Shown piece after piece: positions 16,067 through 24,556 of a DNA stretch of 41,863 nt. The DNA comes from CAWUIO01 sp963922455. Lineage in GTDB: Bacteria; Bacteroidota; Bacteroidia; Cytophagales; Microscillaceae. Position numbers and translations under genes: made by a program. The first letter of the stretch is position 1, and each line of letters begins with the position of its first letter. The notes beneath the pieces were generated by a model. That model was given only the letters and a program-made list of their open reading frames with translations. It was not told where the DNA came from and made no database searches. The DNA is taken from assembly GCA_963922455.1 (NCBI GenBank), contig CAWUIO010000056.1, positions 1-41,863 on the forward strand, read 5' to 3'.

Positions 16067-19000
16067 ATGTACTATAACCCCCAATTATGGCGTATGTGGG
16101 GTAGGGCTTTTGTTAATATTTTTATATTATGGCCAACCTTAGTTTTTGCTCAGGTTGATCCTTTTGACCCACAATCACACGTCCCAAGTAAGTTGGAAAC
16201 AGAAGTGTTCGAGAGCCTAGATCGGACAAACTCAGAAGGAAAGATTGCCCATAACTTCTCTCCTTTTGATTCTTTCCAACTCCCCTTAATTCTTGATAAA
16301 GGCCCTAACTGGCTTATAGGTATAGATAGCCTATCTTTTTCTGATGGGCGAGGATTATTTAGTGTTATAGCCTCTCTTACTATACCTGGAACCAATAGGC
16401 GTTTAGCTTTTAAAGCGAGTGGAATAGATTTGAACCCGCGTGGATTAAATGCGAGCACGATCAGCCGATTGTACTTAGCTTCTGATGTTAATATTCCCAT
16501 TCACGATAAACTCATACTTCAATTACCAGGTGGTCAAAACAATTATATTGAGTTTTCCTGTCAAGGGTTTGAGGGCATTCATCTACAAGGGGCTTTGATA
16601 TTTCATGATGCAATACTTCTTCCTGAGCCAAGCCTCCAAATGAACACTTCTAAGTATGTTAGGGCCTCCGTAGAAGTCCATACCTCAGACTTACATAATA
16701 TATTATTGGGGGTGGAGATAAGCCCCTTTCAAGTAAATGGCTTGGCCGGATTAGGATTCGAGGTGAAAAAAGCGTATTGGGATATGAGTGATATAGCAAA
16801 CCCTACCGGAATTCGTTTTCCTGCCAGTTATCATTCAGGCTTTTATGAGCAAATTACTTTATGGAGGGGGCTTTATATTGAGGAGGTAAATATCCTCCTA
16901 CCAGAAGAGTTTGTCAGTAAAACTGGGCGCTTAAAAATCCAAGCGAAGGACTTAATTATTGATAGACAAGGGCTATCGGGAGAATTTTCTATTCAAAAAG
17001 AAGCCCTTGTATCAGAATCGTTTCTAGGTAACTGGCCATGCAGCCTTGATAGGATATCCTTGCGTCTTGCTAATAATAAATTAGTGGGAGGGATGCTGGC
17101 TGGAAAGTTGGGAGTCCCTTTTTTAAACCGTGAACAAATATCTTTTCAAGCTGAACTTGAGCAAATCCAAGGGAAGCTTAATTTACGATTTGCCTTAGTC
17201 CTGGATACTCAAAGAGAGTATCGTACCCCCTTTGGAGCCAAACTCTATCTTGATCCAGGATCTTCCATTGGGTTCGAGACCAGGGATGATAAAATAATTC
17301 CCCAGATGGTCCTGCATGGTAGAATGGAATTGAACCAGGATGTGCTCCAACTAAAAAATATTCGATTTGAGAATTTGACGATCACTGGCGCTAGCCCTTA
17401 TTTAATTGGAGGTTCTTTTTCCCTAGGGGGGGAAGAACCCATTCAATTAAGTCATTTTAGAGGGAAGACTAATGAAATTCGGATAGAACTTTTTCAAGGT
17501 CAATTTGCCCTCACCGTTCCTATTTCTGTAAACCTGATGAATGCAGAAGATAAGGGCATCAGCGCCGAAAGTCTAGTTCGGGTTTTATTTTCGGTTCGCG
17601 AAGTAAGGGAAGAATATGGAGAACAGCAGATAAGCAAGCAAGTTTGGAAATTTGATGATATTCGGGTTGAAGAGGTATATCTAAACTCGACCACAGGCGC
17701 CCTGTCTTTTGAGGGAAAAGTAGCTTTTAGAAGAAATGACCCGGTCTTCGGCAATGGGTTTTATGGAAATATTCAACTTGGGGTAAATGGGATCTTTAAA
17801 AAAGGAATCCAGGCCCAAGCCCAGTTTGGAAGCAAACCGGGTTTTCGTTATTGGCAAGTAGACTTCAATGCTCCCGTGAAAAATATCCCAATTGGGGCAG
17901 GACCTTGTTCAATCAATGGAATCAGGGGAGGGGCTTCGTATAGGATGAAATCTCCCAGTTTTGATAGATTTAATTATAATCTACTTAACCAAGCCACTAC
18001 CCAAACGCAAGAGGGCCTAGGGCAATATTTGCCTGATTCTACGATTGGCCTTGAGCTTAAAGCAGGAGTATCTTTGATCTTGGCGCAAGAAAAAGTTTTT
18101 AATGCTGATGCTTTATTTCGGATGAGTTTTCGCAAAGCAGGGGGACTAAGAGAAATATTTTTTAACGGGAATGGATATTTTTTTACCCCTTTAGCCAAAC
18201 GTGCCCGGGGTAATGAACCCGACAGTAGAGCCCCCGCCTATGCAAATCTCAAAATGCAATATGATTTTGTTAACCGGATTTTTCACGCTAATTGCCAGAC
18301 TTTTTTACACGTGAACGGGGTGATGACTGGCACTGGGCCCAATGGTTTAGTCGGAGATGCTGTCCTGCACTTCAGCCCAGACGATTGGTACATGTACATT
18401 GGGAGGCCGCGACAAATGTTTGGAGTGGATGTTTTAAGGGTACTGAGTACAAAAGCCTACTTTATGATAGGGACCCAAGTAGAAGACCTGCCTTTGCCTC
18501 CACCGGCTTTGCAAGAGATATTCGGAAGCATTGACTTGGACTTTATGCGAGACGAAAATGCGCTCTCGAGTGGCCGGGGTTTTGCCGCGGGATTGCATGT
18601 ACAGGCCAGTGCTAATCCTCACTTAGGGCCGTTTTATGCCCGTTTACAAGTTGGGGGAGGGGTAGATTTGATGTTGAGAAGGTATAGCAATGCTTTCTGT
18701 AAAAATAGACAGGATAAACAACTTGGTATCCAAGGGTGGTATGGCTCTGGGCAAGCCTATGTATTTATGGACGGAAGCGTTGGGGTAAAGCTGGGCAGGA
18801 AAAAGCGGTTTGATTTTTTACGTTTAGGGGCTGGAGCCTTATTACAGGCCAAACTCCCTAATCCTACCTGGATGCGGGGAGCCTTAGCCGGAAAGTTTTC
18901 AATCCTAGGAGGCTTGGTGAAAGGTAGATTTAGGTTAAAAGTAAATGTAGGGGAAGCTTGTGAATTGGTACAGGAAGGCAATGAACTGGGAGATGTATTC

Positions 19001-20488
19001 GTGATTGGAGACATTGAGCCAAGTCTGGGCAGCCAGGACATCAGTGTTTTCACGGCTCCCCAAATTGCTTTTAATATGCCAGTTGAAAAAGAAATAAAGT
19101 TGATTAATAACCTAGGAGAAGTCAAGCTATATCGGGTCATAATAGATGAGTTGCATATTACCCAACAAGGTCAAAAGCTAGATCAAGAAATACTTTGGAA
19201 CGAAGCGCACGATTTAGCCACTCTACAAACGCTTGAGGTATTACCTGAAAATGCTAGTCTGAAAATACACGTGAAATTGCATTGGGAAAAGAAAGAATCT
19301 GGTGTTTGGAAAGCCTTTGAGTTTCAAGGACAAGTGGATTATGAAAGTAAAATGGTAGATTTTCATTCTGGTACAGCCCCTAATTTTATCCCCAAGGAAA
19401 ATATTGCCTATAGCTACCCCCAAGTCCATCAGTATAATTTTTATCCCCAGGAATATCCAAAAGGCTATATCCAATTAAAGCGTGGGCAATCGTATTTATT
19501 CTACGAGTCAGATTCCTTGGCAAATTGGCGCTATGAATTAAGATTTACTAAAAAGGATAGCTCTTTTCTCAGCGTAGCCGCAATCTACTCTATCAATAAG
19601 GCCCAATTAAGTTTTGAGATCCCGCCAAATTTAGAGTCAGAAAGCTTGTTCAACTTGCAAATCGTTCGAGTGCCCCATGGTTCCGCTCAAATAGATAGTC
19701 AGGTAAAGCGAAGTTACACCAATACCCAATTCCAAGCAGAAGATACGCAACTAAGTATTCGGGAAAACCGTCTGGACGGGAGTACAGTAAGACAGGGGAC
19801 TTTCGAGTTACTGAGTTATTACTTCCGTAGCAGTAAGTACAAGCGCTTCCTGGAAAAAATAGAATCGCTTGAGCAGCTTGATGATGTACAAGGGGTTAGT
19901 CCGGCCAATACCCGTATGTTGGGTAAAGTTGCCCATTCCCAAGAAGCCTGGGACAAAGCCGAATTACAAGGGATAAATCAACAAACTGCATTAATCATTT
20001 CTAAGGCCGAACCTCAAGTAAACTGGATAAGTAACACAATCTACCCTTGGTTGTACAAAGAGTATCCCTTAGAAACAGGCCTTACAATTAGTGAATGGCG
20101 TCAACTAAGCAACTCCCAAAATCCCATGCCCCTTGATGAGTCAGTAGTACTTGCTAATTTTCAAGCCGCCCCTCAAGTTCTCGATTTTCCGAGACAAGCT
20201 AGCCTCACCGATTTGGTGCCAAGTCAATCTGGCGATATGTACATCCAGTATAACCTCTCTTACTATGCTTATCGGGATTTTTATGAGCTTCGAAATAAAG
20301 CCTACGCTCGGTTGATCCATAATAATAGTATTCCCAGCCCCCGTATCAAGCGATTATTAAGCCTCGATCCTACATTCCCTAATAGTTTTGTTGATTTAGA
20401 AAGGGATCAATACCCGGTACGGTTAGAATATACCCTGCCTGGGATAAATCAAGTTACGAGCGCATACCAAACTAAAATCCGATACTAA
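16067..20488 (+). CDS. Giant exported protein of unknown function
   Basis: A 1473-residue protein from the start chosen here. Residues 1-28 act as a leader: a charged N-terminus around W-R-M-W-G-R, a hydrophobic V-N-I-F-I-L-W-P-T-L-V-F core, and cleavage after F-A-Q. A second start, 16094, gives a shorter leader. The frame opens at 15950, but that ATG precedes the predicted promoter. The body is almost wholly beta, with repeated amphipathic strands separated by short turns, many of the form 'x-L-x-G-x-I-x-L-x-I-G-x-x', reminiscent of long AsmA/TamB-like or barrel-like proteins. No family can be named. The final ~400 residues are more polar and include short helical stretches. It lacks a T9SS sorting domain. 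The next gene begins two bases after its stop, so they form one operon. Base composition is AT-richer than the housekeeping genes. Confidence 0.75.
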   Translation: MYYNPQLWRMWGRAFVNIFILWPTLVFAQVDPFDPQSHVPSKLETEVFESLDRTNSEGKIAHNFSPFDSFQLPLILDKGPNWLIGIDSLSFSDGRGLFSVIASLTIPGTNRRLAFKASGIDLNPRGLNASTISRLYLASDVNIPIHDKLILQLPGGQNNYIEFSCQGFEGIHLQGALIFHDAILLPEPSLQMNTSKYVRASVEVHTSDLHNILLGVEISPFQVNGLAGLGFEVKKAYWDMSDIANPTGIRFPASYHSGFYEQITLWRGLYIEEVNILLPEEFVSKTGRLKIQAKDLIIDRQGLSGEFSIQKEALVSESFLGNWPCSLDRISLRLANNKLVGGMLAGKLGVPFLNREQISFQAELEQIQGKLNLRFALVLDTQREYRTPFGAKLYLDPGSSIGFETRDDKIIPQMVLHGRMELNQDVLQLKNIRFENLTITGASPYLIGGSFSLGGEEPIQLSHFRGKTNEIRIELFQGQFALTVPISVNLMNAEDKGISAESLVRVLFSVREVREEYGEQQISKQVWKFDDIRVEEVYLNSTTGALSFEGKVAFRRNDPVFGNGFYGNIQLGVNGIFKKGIQAQAQFGSKPGFRYWQVDFNAPVKNIPIGAGPCSINGIRGGASYRMKSPSFDRFNYNLLNQATTQTQEGLGQYLPDSTIGLELKAGVSLILAQEKVFNADALFRMSFRKAGGLREIFFNGNGYFFTPLAKRARGNEPDSRAPAYANLKMQYDFVNRIFHANCQTFLHVNGVMTGTGPNGLVGDAVLHFSPDDWYMYIGRPRQMFGVDVLRVLSTKAYFMIGTQVEDLPLPPPALQEIFGSIDLDFMRDENALSSGRGFAAGLHVQASANPHLGPFYARLQVGGGVDLMLRRYSNAFCKNRQDKQLGIQGWYGSGQAYVFMDGSVGVKLGRKKRFDFLRLGAGALLQAKLPNPTWMRGALAGKFSILGGLVKGRFRLKVNVGEACELVQEGNELGDVFVIGDIEPSLGSQDISVFTAPQIAFNMPVEKEIKLINNLGEVKLYRVIIDELHITQQGQKLDQEILWNEAHDLATLQTLEVLPENASLKIHVKLHWEKKESGVWKAFEFQGQVDYESKMVDFHSGTAPNFIPKENIAYSYPQVHQYNFYPQEYPKGYIQLKRGQSYLFYESDSLANWRYELRFTKKDSSFLSVAAIYSINKAQLSFEIPPNLESESLFNLQIVRVPHGSAQIDSQVKRSYTNTQFQAEDTQLSIRENRLDGSTVRQGTFELLSYYFRSSKYKRFLEKIESLEQLDDVQGVSPANTRMLGKVAHSQEAWDKAELQGINQQTALIISKAEPQVNWISNTIYPWLYKEYPLETGLTISEWRQLSNSQNPMPLDESVVLANFQAAPQVLDFPRQASLTDLVPSQSGDMYIQYNLSYYAYRDFYELRNKAYARLIHNNSIPSPRIKRLLSLDPTFPNSFVDLERDQYPVRLEYTLPGINQVTSAYQTKIRY

Positions 20489-20490
20489 TC

Positions 20491-22569
20491 ATGAAGAAAG
20501 GCTTATATGCTTTTTATATCCTATGGCTAGTGTTAAAACTATCAGCCAGCTATGCGCAAGATACTTTAGGGAGGATTCAAGCCCTTCATCAGCGAGATCT
20601 TAACCAAATACAGCTTAGATGGGCCCCAAGTAGTCCTCTCATTTGGCAATTAGCCAATCAGTATGGCTATCAAATTACACGCTACCAAACCATACCGCAA
20701 TCAGACTCAATTTTAAGCAAGGGAGAAGTTTTGAATAACTCTCCAATTCGCCCCTGGCCAGAAAATCGCCTGAATCAAGAACAGGGGGTATCCGATTGGA
20801 TTGGAGTGGTACAGGCAGCCATCTACCCATCAGAATCTCAAGATCAATCAAATAATTCAGTGGCTGCAGGCATAATTGATAACTACCAGGAAAATCAGAA
20901 CCGATACGCTTTTTTATTAATGGCTTGCGATTTATCCCTAGATGCCGCTCAGGCAGCGGGACTCTATTGGGAAGATACCACATCTATTCAGGAAGGGATT
21001 AGCTATGTTTACCAAATTTCATTACACGAACCGCCGCCAGGCCAAGTCATCTTGCCGGCTGTACTCTATGTAGATGCAAGTAAGACGAGATCGCCCCTTC
21101 CTCCTTTGGGACTTCAAGCTCAATTAGAAGGAAATGTGGCGCATTTAAGCTGGCCTACTGATTTACATTATGGGGTATATTCACAGTATACAGTAGAGCG
21201 TTCGGCTGACTCGATAAACTTTACCCAAATACAAGAGGTGCCTTATGCTTTTATCCAAAATTCGGAAAAGGATAAACGGGCCTATTTTCTAGATACCCTC
21301 CCCAATTTTGAGACAAATTACTATTACAGGATTCGAGGCATTAGTCCTTTTCAGAAAATTAGTGCGCCTTCAGAAATCGTCAAGCTTCGCGCAATACCCG
21401 ATTTGAAAGGTTTGGCTATCCTGGATAGCACCAAACTCAACTCAGACGGCCAGGTGGACATTTATTGGAGTTTTCCAGACACCCTTGAGTCCTATATCAA
21501 TGGATTCCAAATCCAAAAAACGACCGACCCAGTAATGAAAGGGACGGTCCTCTCAAAAGACTTAATAAGCCCCAAGCAACGATATTATGGTGACAGCCTG
21601 CCAAGCACATCTAATTATTACACTCTATTACTAATTGGCCAGGATAATCAAGTAATATCTAAAAGCCCTTTTCATTTTACCCCGGTGAGCGATACAATCA
21701 GCCCTCTTCCTCCAAATGGGATACAAGCCGAAATTAATGCTGAGGGCCAGGTCAATATACAATGGCTAGAAAACCGGGAGCCTGACCTACTAGGCTACCG
21801 GGTTTTTGTCGCCAATCACCCTCATGCCGAGTTTGTAGAGAGAACCCAAAGCTTGCTAAGTTTGCCCCAATTCCAGGATAGCATTTTACTCAATACTCTG
21901 AGCCCCAATATTTACTATAAGATCTTGGCCGTAGACCGACATTATAATGTATCCGGTTTTTCTGAGGTGGTAGCCGTGCAAAAACCCGATACCATCCCTC
22001 CGGTTGCCCCACTTTTTATTAGCACGGCCCAAGATAGTAGCTTTATGCAGATCCGATGGCAAAATAGCCCAAGCTCGGATGTCTCTCGATTAGGATTGTA
22101 TCGAAAATATCAATCTGATAGCACCTGGGAGTTACTCCAATTCTGGAATGATTCCTTCCCCAGTTCCTATCGGGAGGCCGTAAACTTTGCGAGGTTAGAA
22201 GCCTTTCAGTATAAGTTGGCCGTTTATGATCTTGCGGAAAACCAAAATGCGCAAACATCTCGCTGGATACGTGTTGAGAGAAGACAAGGGCCAGCACCAA
22301 AGCCCTTCTCCCTAAAAGCCTTTGTAGATGGAAAATATATTCGCTTAGATTGGACAAATCCAAAGAAGTTATCTGTTTGGCGTTCAACGATTTACCGCAA
22401 AGTGGGAAATGGGCCCTATCTAAGCTACCAGGTTTTAAACGGCAATACCCAAGGTTTTCAAGATGAATTCCCTCCTTCCCCTGGGAATGATGTGTACTAT
22501 AAAGTCATGCTCGAGCTAGAAGAGGAAAATCAAAGAATCTCTAGTGAAGAGCTTATGATTAGATATTAA
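20491..22569 (+). CDS. Exported protein with fibronectin type III-like domains
   Basis: A 692-residue protein with a signal peptide (1-22, cleavage after S-Y-A-Q). About 110-200 is an unassigned domain. Four to five fibronectin III-like sandwiches follow: about 203-300 (P-L-G-L-Q-A ... V-A-H-L-S-W, Y-T-V-E-R-S, N-Y-Y-Y-R-I-R), 300-400, 405-500 (P-P-N-G-I-Q-A ... V-N-I-Q-W), 503-600 (M-Q-I-R-W) and 605-692 (I-R-L-D-W-T). Such modules mediate protein or carbohydrate contacts. There is no T9SS sorting domain and no lipobox, so the protein is periplasmic or depends on a partner for display. It follows the giant gene by two bases, so translation is probably coupled and the two products may form a complex. 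The partner function is unknown. Confidence 0.82.
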   Translation: MKKGLYAFYILWLVLKLSASYAQDTLGRIQALHQRDLNQIQLRWAPSSPLIWQLANQYGYQITRYQTIPQSDSILSKGEVLNNSPIRPWPENRLNQEQGVSDWIGVVQAAIYPSESQDQSNNSVAAGIIDNYQENQNRYAFLLMACDLSLDAAQAAGLYWEDTTSIQEGISYVYQISLHEPPPGQVILPAVLYVDASKTRSPLPPLGLQAQLEGNVAHLSWPTDLHYGVYSQYTVERSADSINFTQIQEVPYAFIQNSEKDKRAYFLDTLPNFETNYYYRIRGISPFQKISAPSEIVKLRAIPDLKGLAILDSTKLNSDGQVDIYWSFPDTLESYINGFQIQKTTDPVMKGTVLSKDLISPKQRYYGDSLPSTSNYYTLLLIGQDNQVISKSPFHFTPVSDTISPLPPNGIQAEINAEGQVNIQWLENREPDLLGYRVFVANHPHAEFVERTQSLLSLPQFQDSILLNTLSPNIYYKILAVDRHYNVSGFSEVVAVQKPDTIPPVAPLFISTAQDSSFMQIRWQNSPSSDVSRLGLYRKYQSDSTWELLQFWNDSFPSSYREAVNFARLEAFQYKLAVYDLAENQNAQTSRWIRVERRQGPAPKPFSLKAFVDGKYIRLDWTNPKKLSVWRSTIYRKVGNGPYLSYQVLNGNTQGFQDEFPPSPGNDVYYKVMLELEEENQRISSEELMIRY

Positions 22570-22738
22570 ACACCTTATATATAGATGTATTACATTTTCC
22601 CCTCCTTGGTATTTTGCGAGGCGGCATCAATAAGCAGGATTGACTGGTTCTCATACACAGAATCATGCCTGAGCCCTCTAAAAAAGTCTATGCCTTGTCA
22701 AAAACTGAGAACTCCCAGATCGCTTTATTCTTCCCCCA
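22570..22738. other. Intergenic region after the FN3-like gene
   Basis: No gene, clear terminator or promoter box is seen before the element copy at 22739. A short frame crossing this region and the element has no coding character. Confidence 0.4.
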
Positions 22739-22866
22739 GGCTGAGGGATAGAACGGCATGTTTGAGCTCGTGTTGGCTGGGGGGAGGGCAGCGAGTAGTG
22801 ATAGCCCGACCCCGGCGGCACAATAGTTTAAAAAGGGCACAACGTTTTAACGCCGGGGGCAGCCCC
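22739..22866 (+). repeat. Structured intergenic element, copy 3
   Basis: Plus-strand copy with closing stem GGCTG/CAGCC, conserved blocks GAGGGATAGAACGGCATGTT and GGCAGCGAGTAGTGATAGCC, and stem 3 CCCCGGCG/CGCCGGGG. The pairs around the G-A loop are A-T and A-T. Its stem-3 loop matches copy 2 nearly base for base. It lies between two plus-strand genes, in the same sense, about 100 bases before the phosphatase start. Confidence 0.88.
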
Positions 22867-22970
22867 TCTTATGTGTTTCCCTTATTTTCTATCAAGAAAC
22901 GAGAGATCTCCCCCTCAAAATCCCCAAATCTCTCCCTACCTTTACCCCCAAACCCAAACTGTTGAATCCT

Positions 22971-24314
22971 ATGAATCGCTTTACGTTTTCTGTCTTGAGT
23001 ATTATCTGTTGGCTTGGGCCAATGAGCTTTGCTTTTGCCCAAAATGACCTACTGCAAGCTGGGCCTATGGTGGGCTTCTCGACCATGCGCGAAGTGATGA
23101 TCTGGGTGCAAACCACCGAAGCGGCCCGGGTACAAGTCCTTTACGTAGATCAAGCACAAGAAGAGGAGGAACTTCGCACCGCGGAAGTCCAAACCCGGGC
23201 CGCCGATAGCTATGTGGCCAAATTGATAGCCGCAACCGAACCCGGCAAAACCTACAGCTACCAGGTCTATATCAATGGCCGAAAACTGGACCTTCCTTAC
23301 AAACAAGAATTTCAAAGCCAAACCCTCTGGCAGTGGCGGACCGACCCGCCAGCATTTAGCTTTGTGATTGGGAGTTGTAACTACGTCAATGAAGAAGCCT
23401 ATGACCGCCCAGGTAATCCCTATGGCGGAGGCTACGAAATATTTCAGTCTATTCTGGAGCAAGATCCTGACTTTATGCTCTGGACGGGCGACAATACCTA
23501 CCTTCGTGAGGCCGACTGGAATTCCTGGGGCGGTATCCGCCAGCGCTATACCCATACCCGCTCCCTGCCCGAAATGCAGCCCTTGCTGGGCTCGGTGCAC
23601 CAGTACGCCATCTGGGACGACCACGATTACGGGCCCAATAATGCCGACCGCAGCTACTGGCTCAAAGATTACAGCCTAGAAACTTTTAAGCTCTTCTGGG
23701 CCAATCCCAACTATGGGCCGGGTGGGGGCATCAGTGGGACATTTTTCTGGCAAGATGCGCAGTTTTTTTTGCTGGATAACCGCTATTTCCGTACCTCCGA
23801 TGAGGAGGAAGACCCGGCAAAGCAGGCCATGTTTGGGGAACAGCAGTTGGAGTGGTTGCTTGATGCCTTGCGCTTTAGCCGGGCCCCTTTTAAGTTTGTC
23901 GTCATGGGCAATCAAGCCCTCAATAACTACGGAGACCCCTCATACATTGAGGCTTGGTCGGAATTTCCTCGGGAACGCAAGGCCTTTATGGACGCGATAC
24001 TAGTAGAACGAATTCCGGGGGTGATCTTTTTAAGTGGTGACCGCCACCAAAGCGAATTGAGTAAGCTGGACCGCCCAGGTACCTACCCTTTGTACGACTT
24101 AACGGTTTCGCCGCTTACGGCGGGAGCCAATGGAGACCGGGGGCAGGATGATCCCAATACACTTCGGGTCAACGGCACCTATTTTGGAGGTCGCAACTTT
24201 GCCAAACTTACTATATACGGGCTTCGCCGGGAAAGGGTTTTAAAAATTGAGTTATTTGATAACACGGGGAAGGTGGTCTGGACCCGAGAGATAAAAGAAC
24301 CCGAATTGCGCTAA
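22971..24314 (+). CDS. PhoD-like metallophosphatase (alkaline phosphatase D family)
   Basis: A 447-residue exported phosphatase. Residues 1-23 form a signal peptide (F-A-F-A-Q). An N-terminal fibronectin-like domain (about 25-120) with V-M-I-W-V-Q-T-T is typical of the PhoD family. The catalytic domain has G-S-C-N near 133, T-G-D-N near 171, W-D-D-H-D near 214, and G-D-R-H-Q-S-E near 356, which are the metal-binding positions. PhoD enzymes use calcium and iron to cut phosphate mono- or diesters outside the cytoplasm. I chose the ATG at 22971 rather than the in-frame TTG at 22962. A strong terminator follows 37 bases after the stop. With the PhoX-like gene at 40113-41744, it gives the window two phosphate-scavenging enzymes. 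The substrate is not fixed by sequence. Confidence 0.9.
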   Translation: MNRFTFSVLSIICWLGPMSFAFAQNDLLQAGPMVGFSTMREVMIWVQTTEAARVQVLYVDQAQEEEELRTAEVQTRAADSYVAKLIAATEPGKTYSYQVYINGRKLDLPYKQEFQSQTLWQWRTDPPAFSFVIGSCNYVNEEAYDRPGNPYGGGYEIFQSILEQDPDFMLWTGDNTYLREADWNSWGGIRQRYTHTRSLPEMQPLLGSVHQYAIWDDHDYGPNNADRSYWLKDYSLETFKLFWANPNYGPGGGISGTFFWQDAQFFLLDNRYFRTSDEEEDPAKQAMFGEQQLEWLLDALRFSRAPFKFVVMGNQALNNYGDPSYIEAWSEFPRERKAFMDAILVERIPGVIFLSGDRHQSELSKLDRPGTYPLYDLTVSPLTAGANGDRGQDDPNTLRVNGTYFGGRNFAKLTIYGLRRERVLKIELFDNTGKVVWTREIKEPELR

Positions 24315-24350
24315 ATCCAAGGTGCGTAAGCAGCTTTACCATACATCACT

Positions 24351-24394
24351 AAAGCCCCCAAAGCTGACATGTACAGCTTTAGGGGCTTTTTTTT
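24351..24394 (+). terminator. Terminator after the PhoD-like gene
   Basis: Stem AAAGCCCC-x-AAAGCTG / CAGCTTT-x-GGGGCTTT with a 7-base loop and a run of T to about 24394. Strong rho-independent type. Confidence 0.9.
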
Positions 24395-24556
24395 AATTAT
24401 TAGACGGAAAATCTCATTATGGGAGATGATTTAAGAAGATGACTATTGGTAAATTGTTGATTTATAGTGATTTAACTTCCTAGAAGGGCTTGGTATCATT
24501 ATCGTATACGCTCGTGTAACATTTCTACACTATTTCGCAGATTTAGCAAACGGATA

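Noticed and set aside
22585..22965. A 126-codon frame before the PhoD-like gene
   Set aside because: It runs through element copy 3. The same peptide pattern would arise in other copies in the same frame, so it is a by-product of the repeat.
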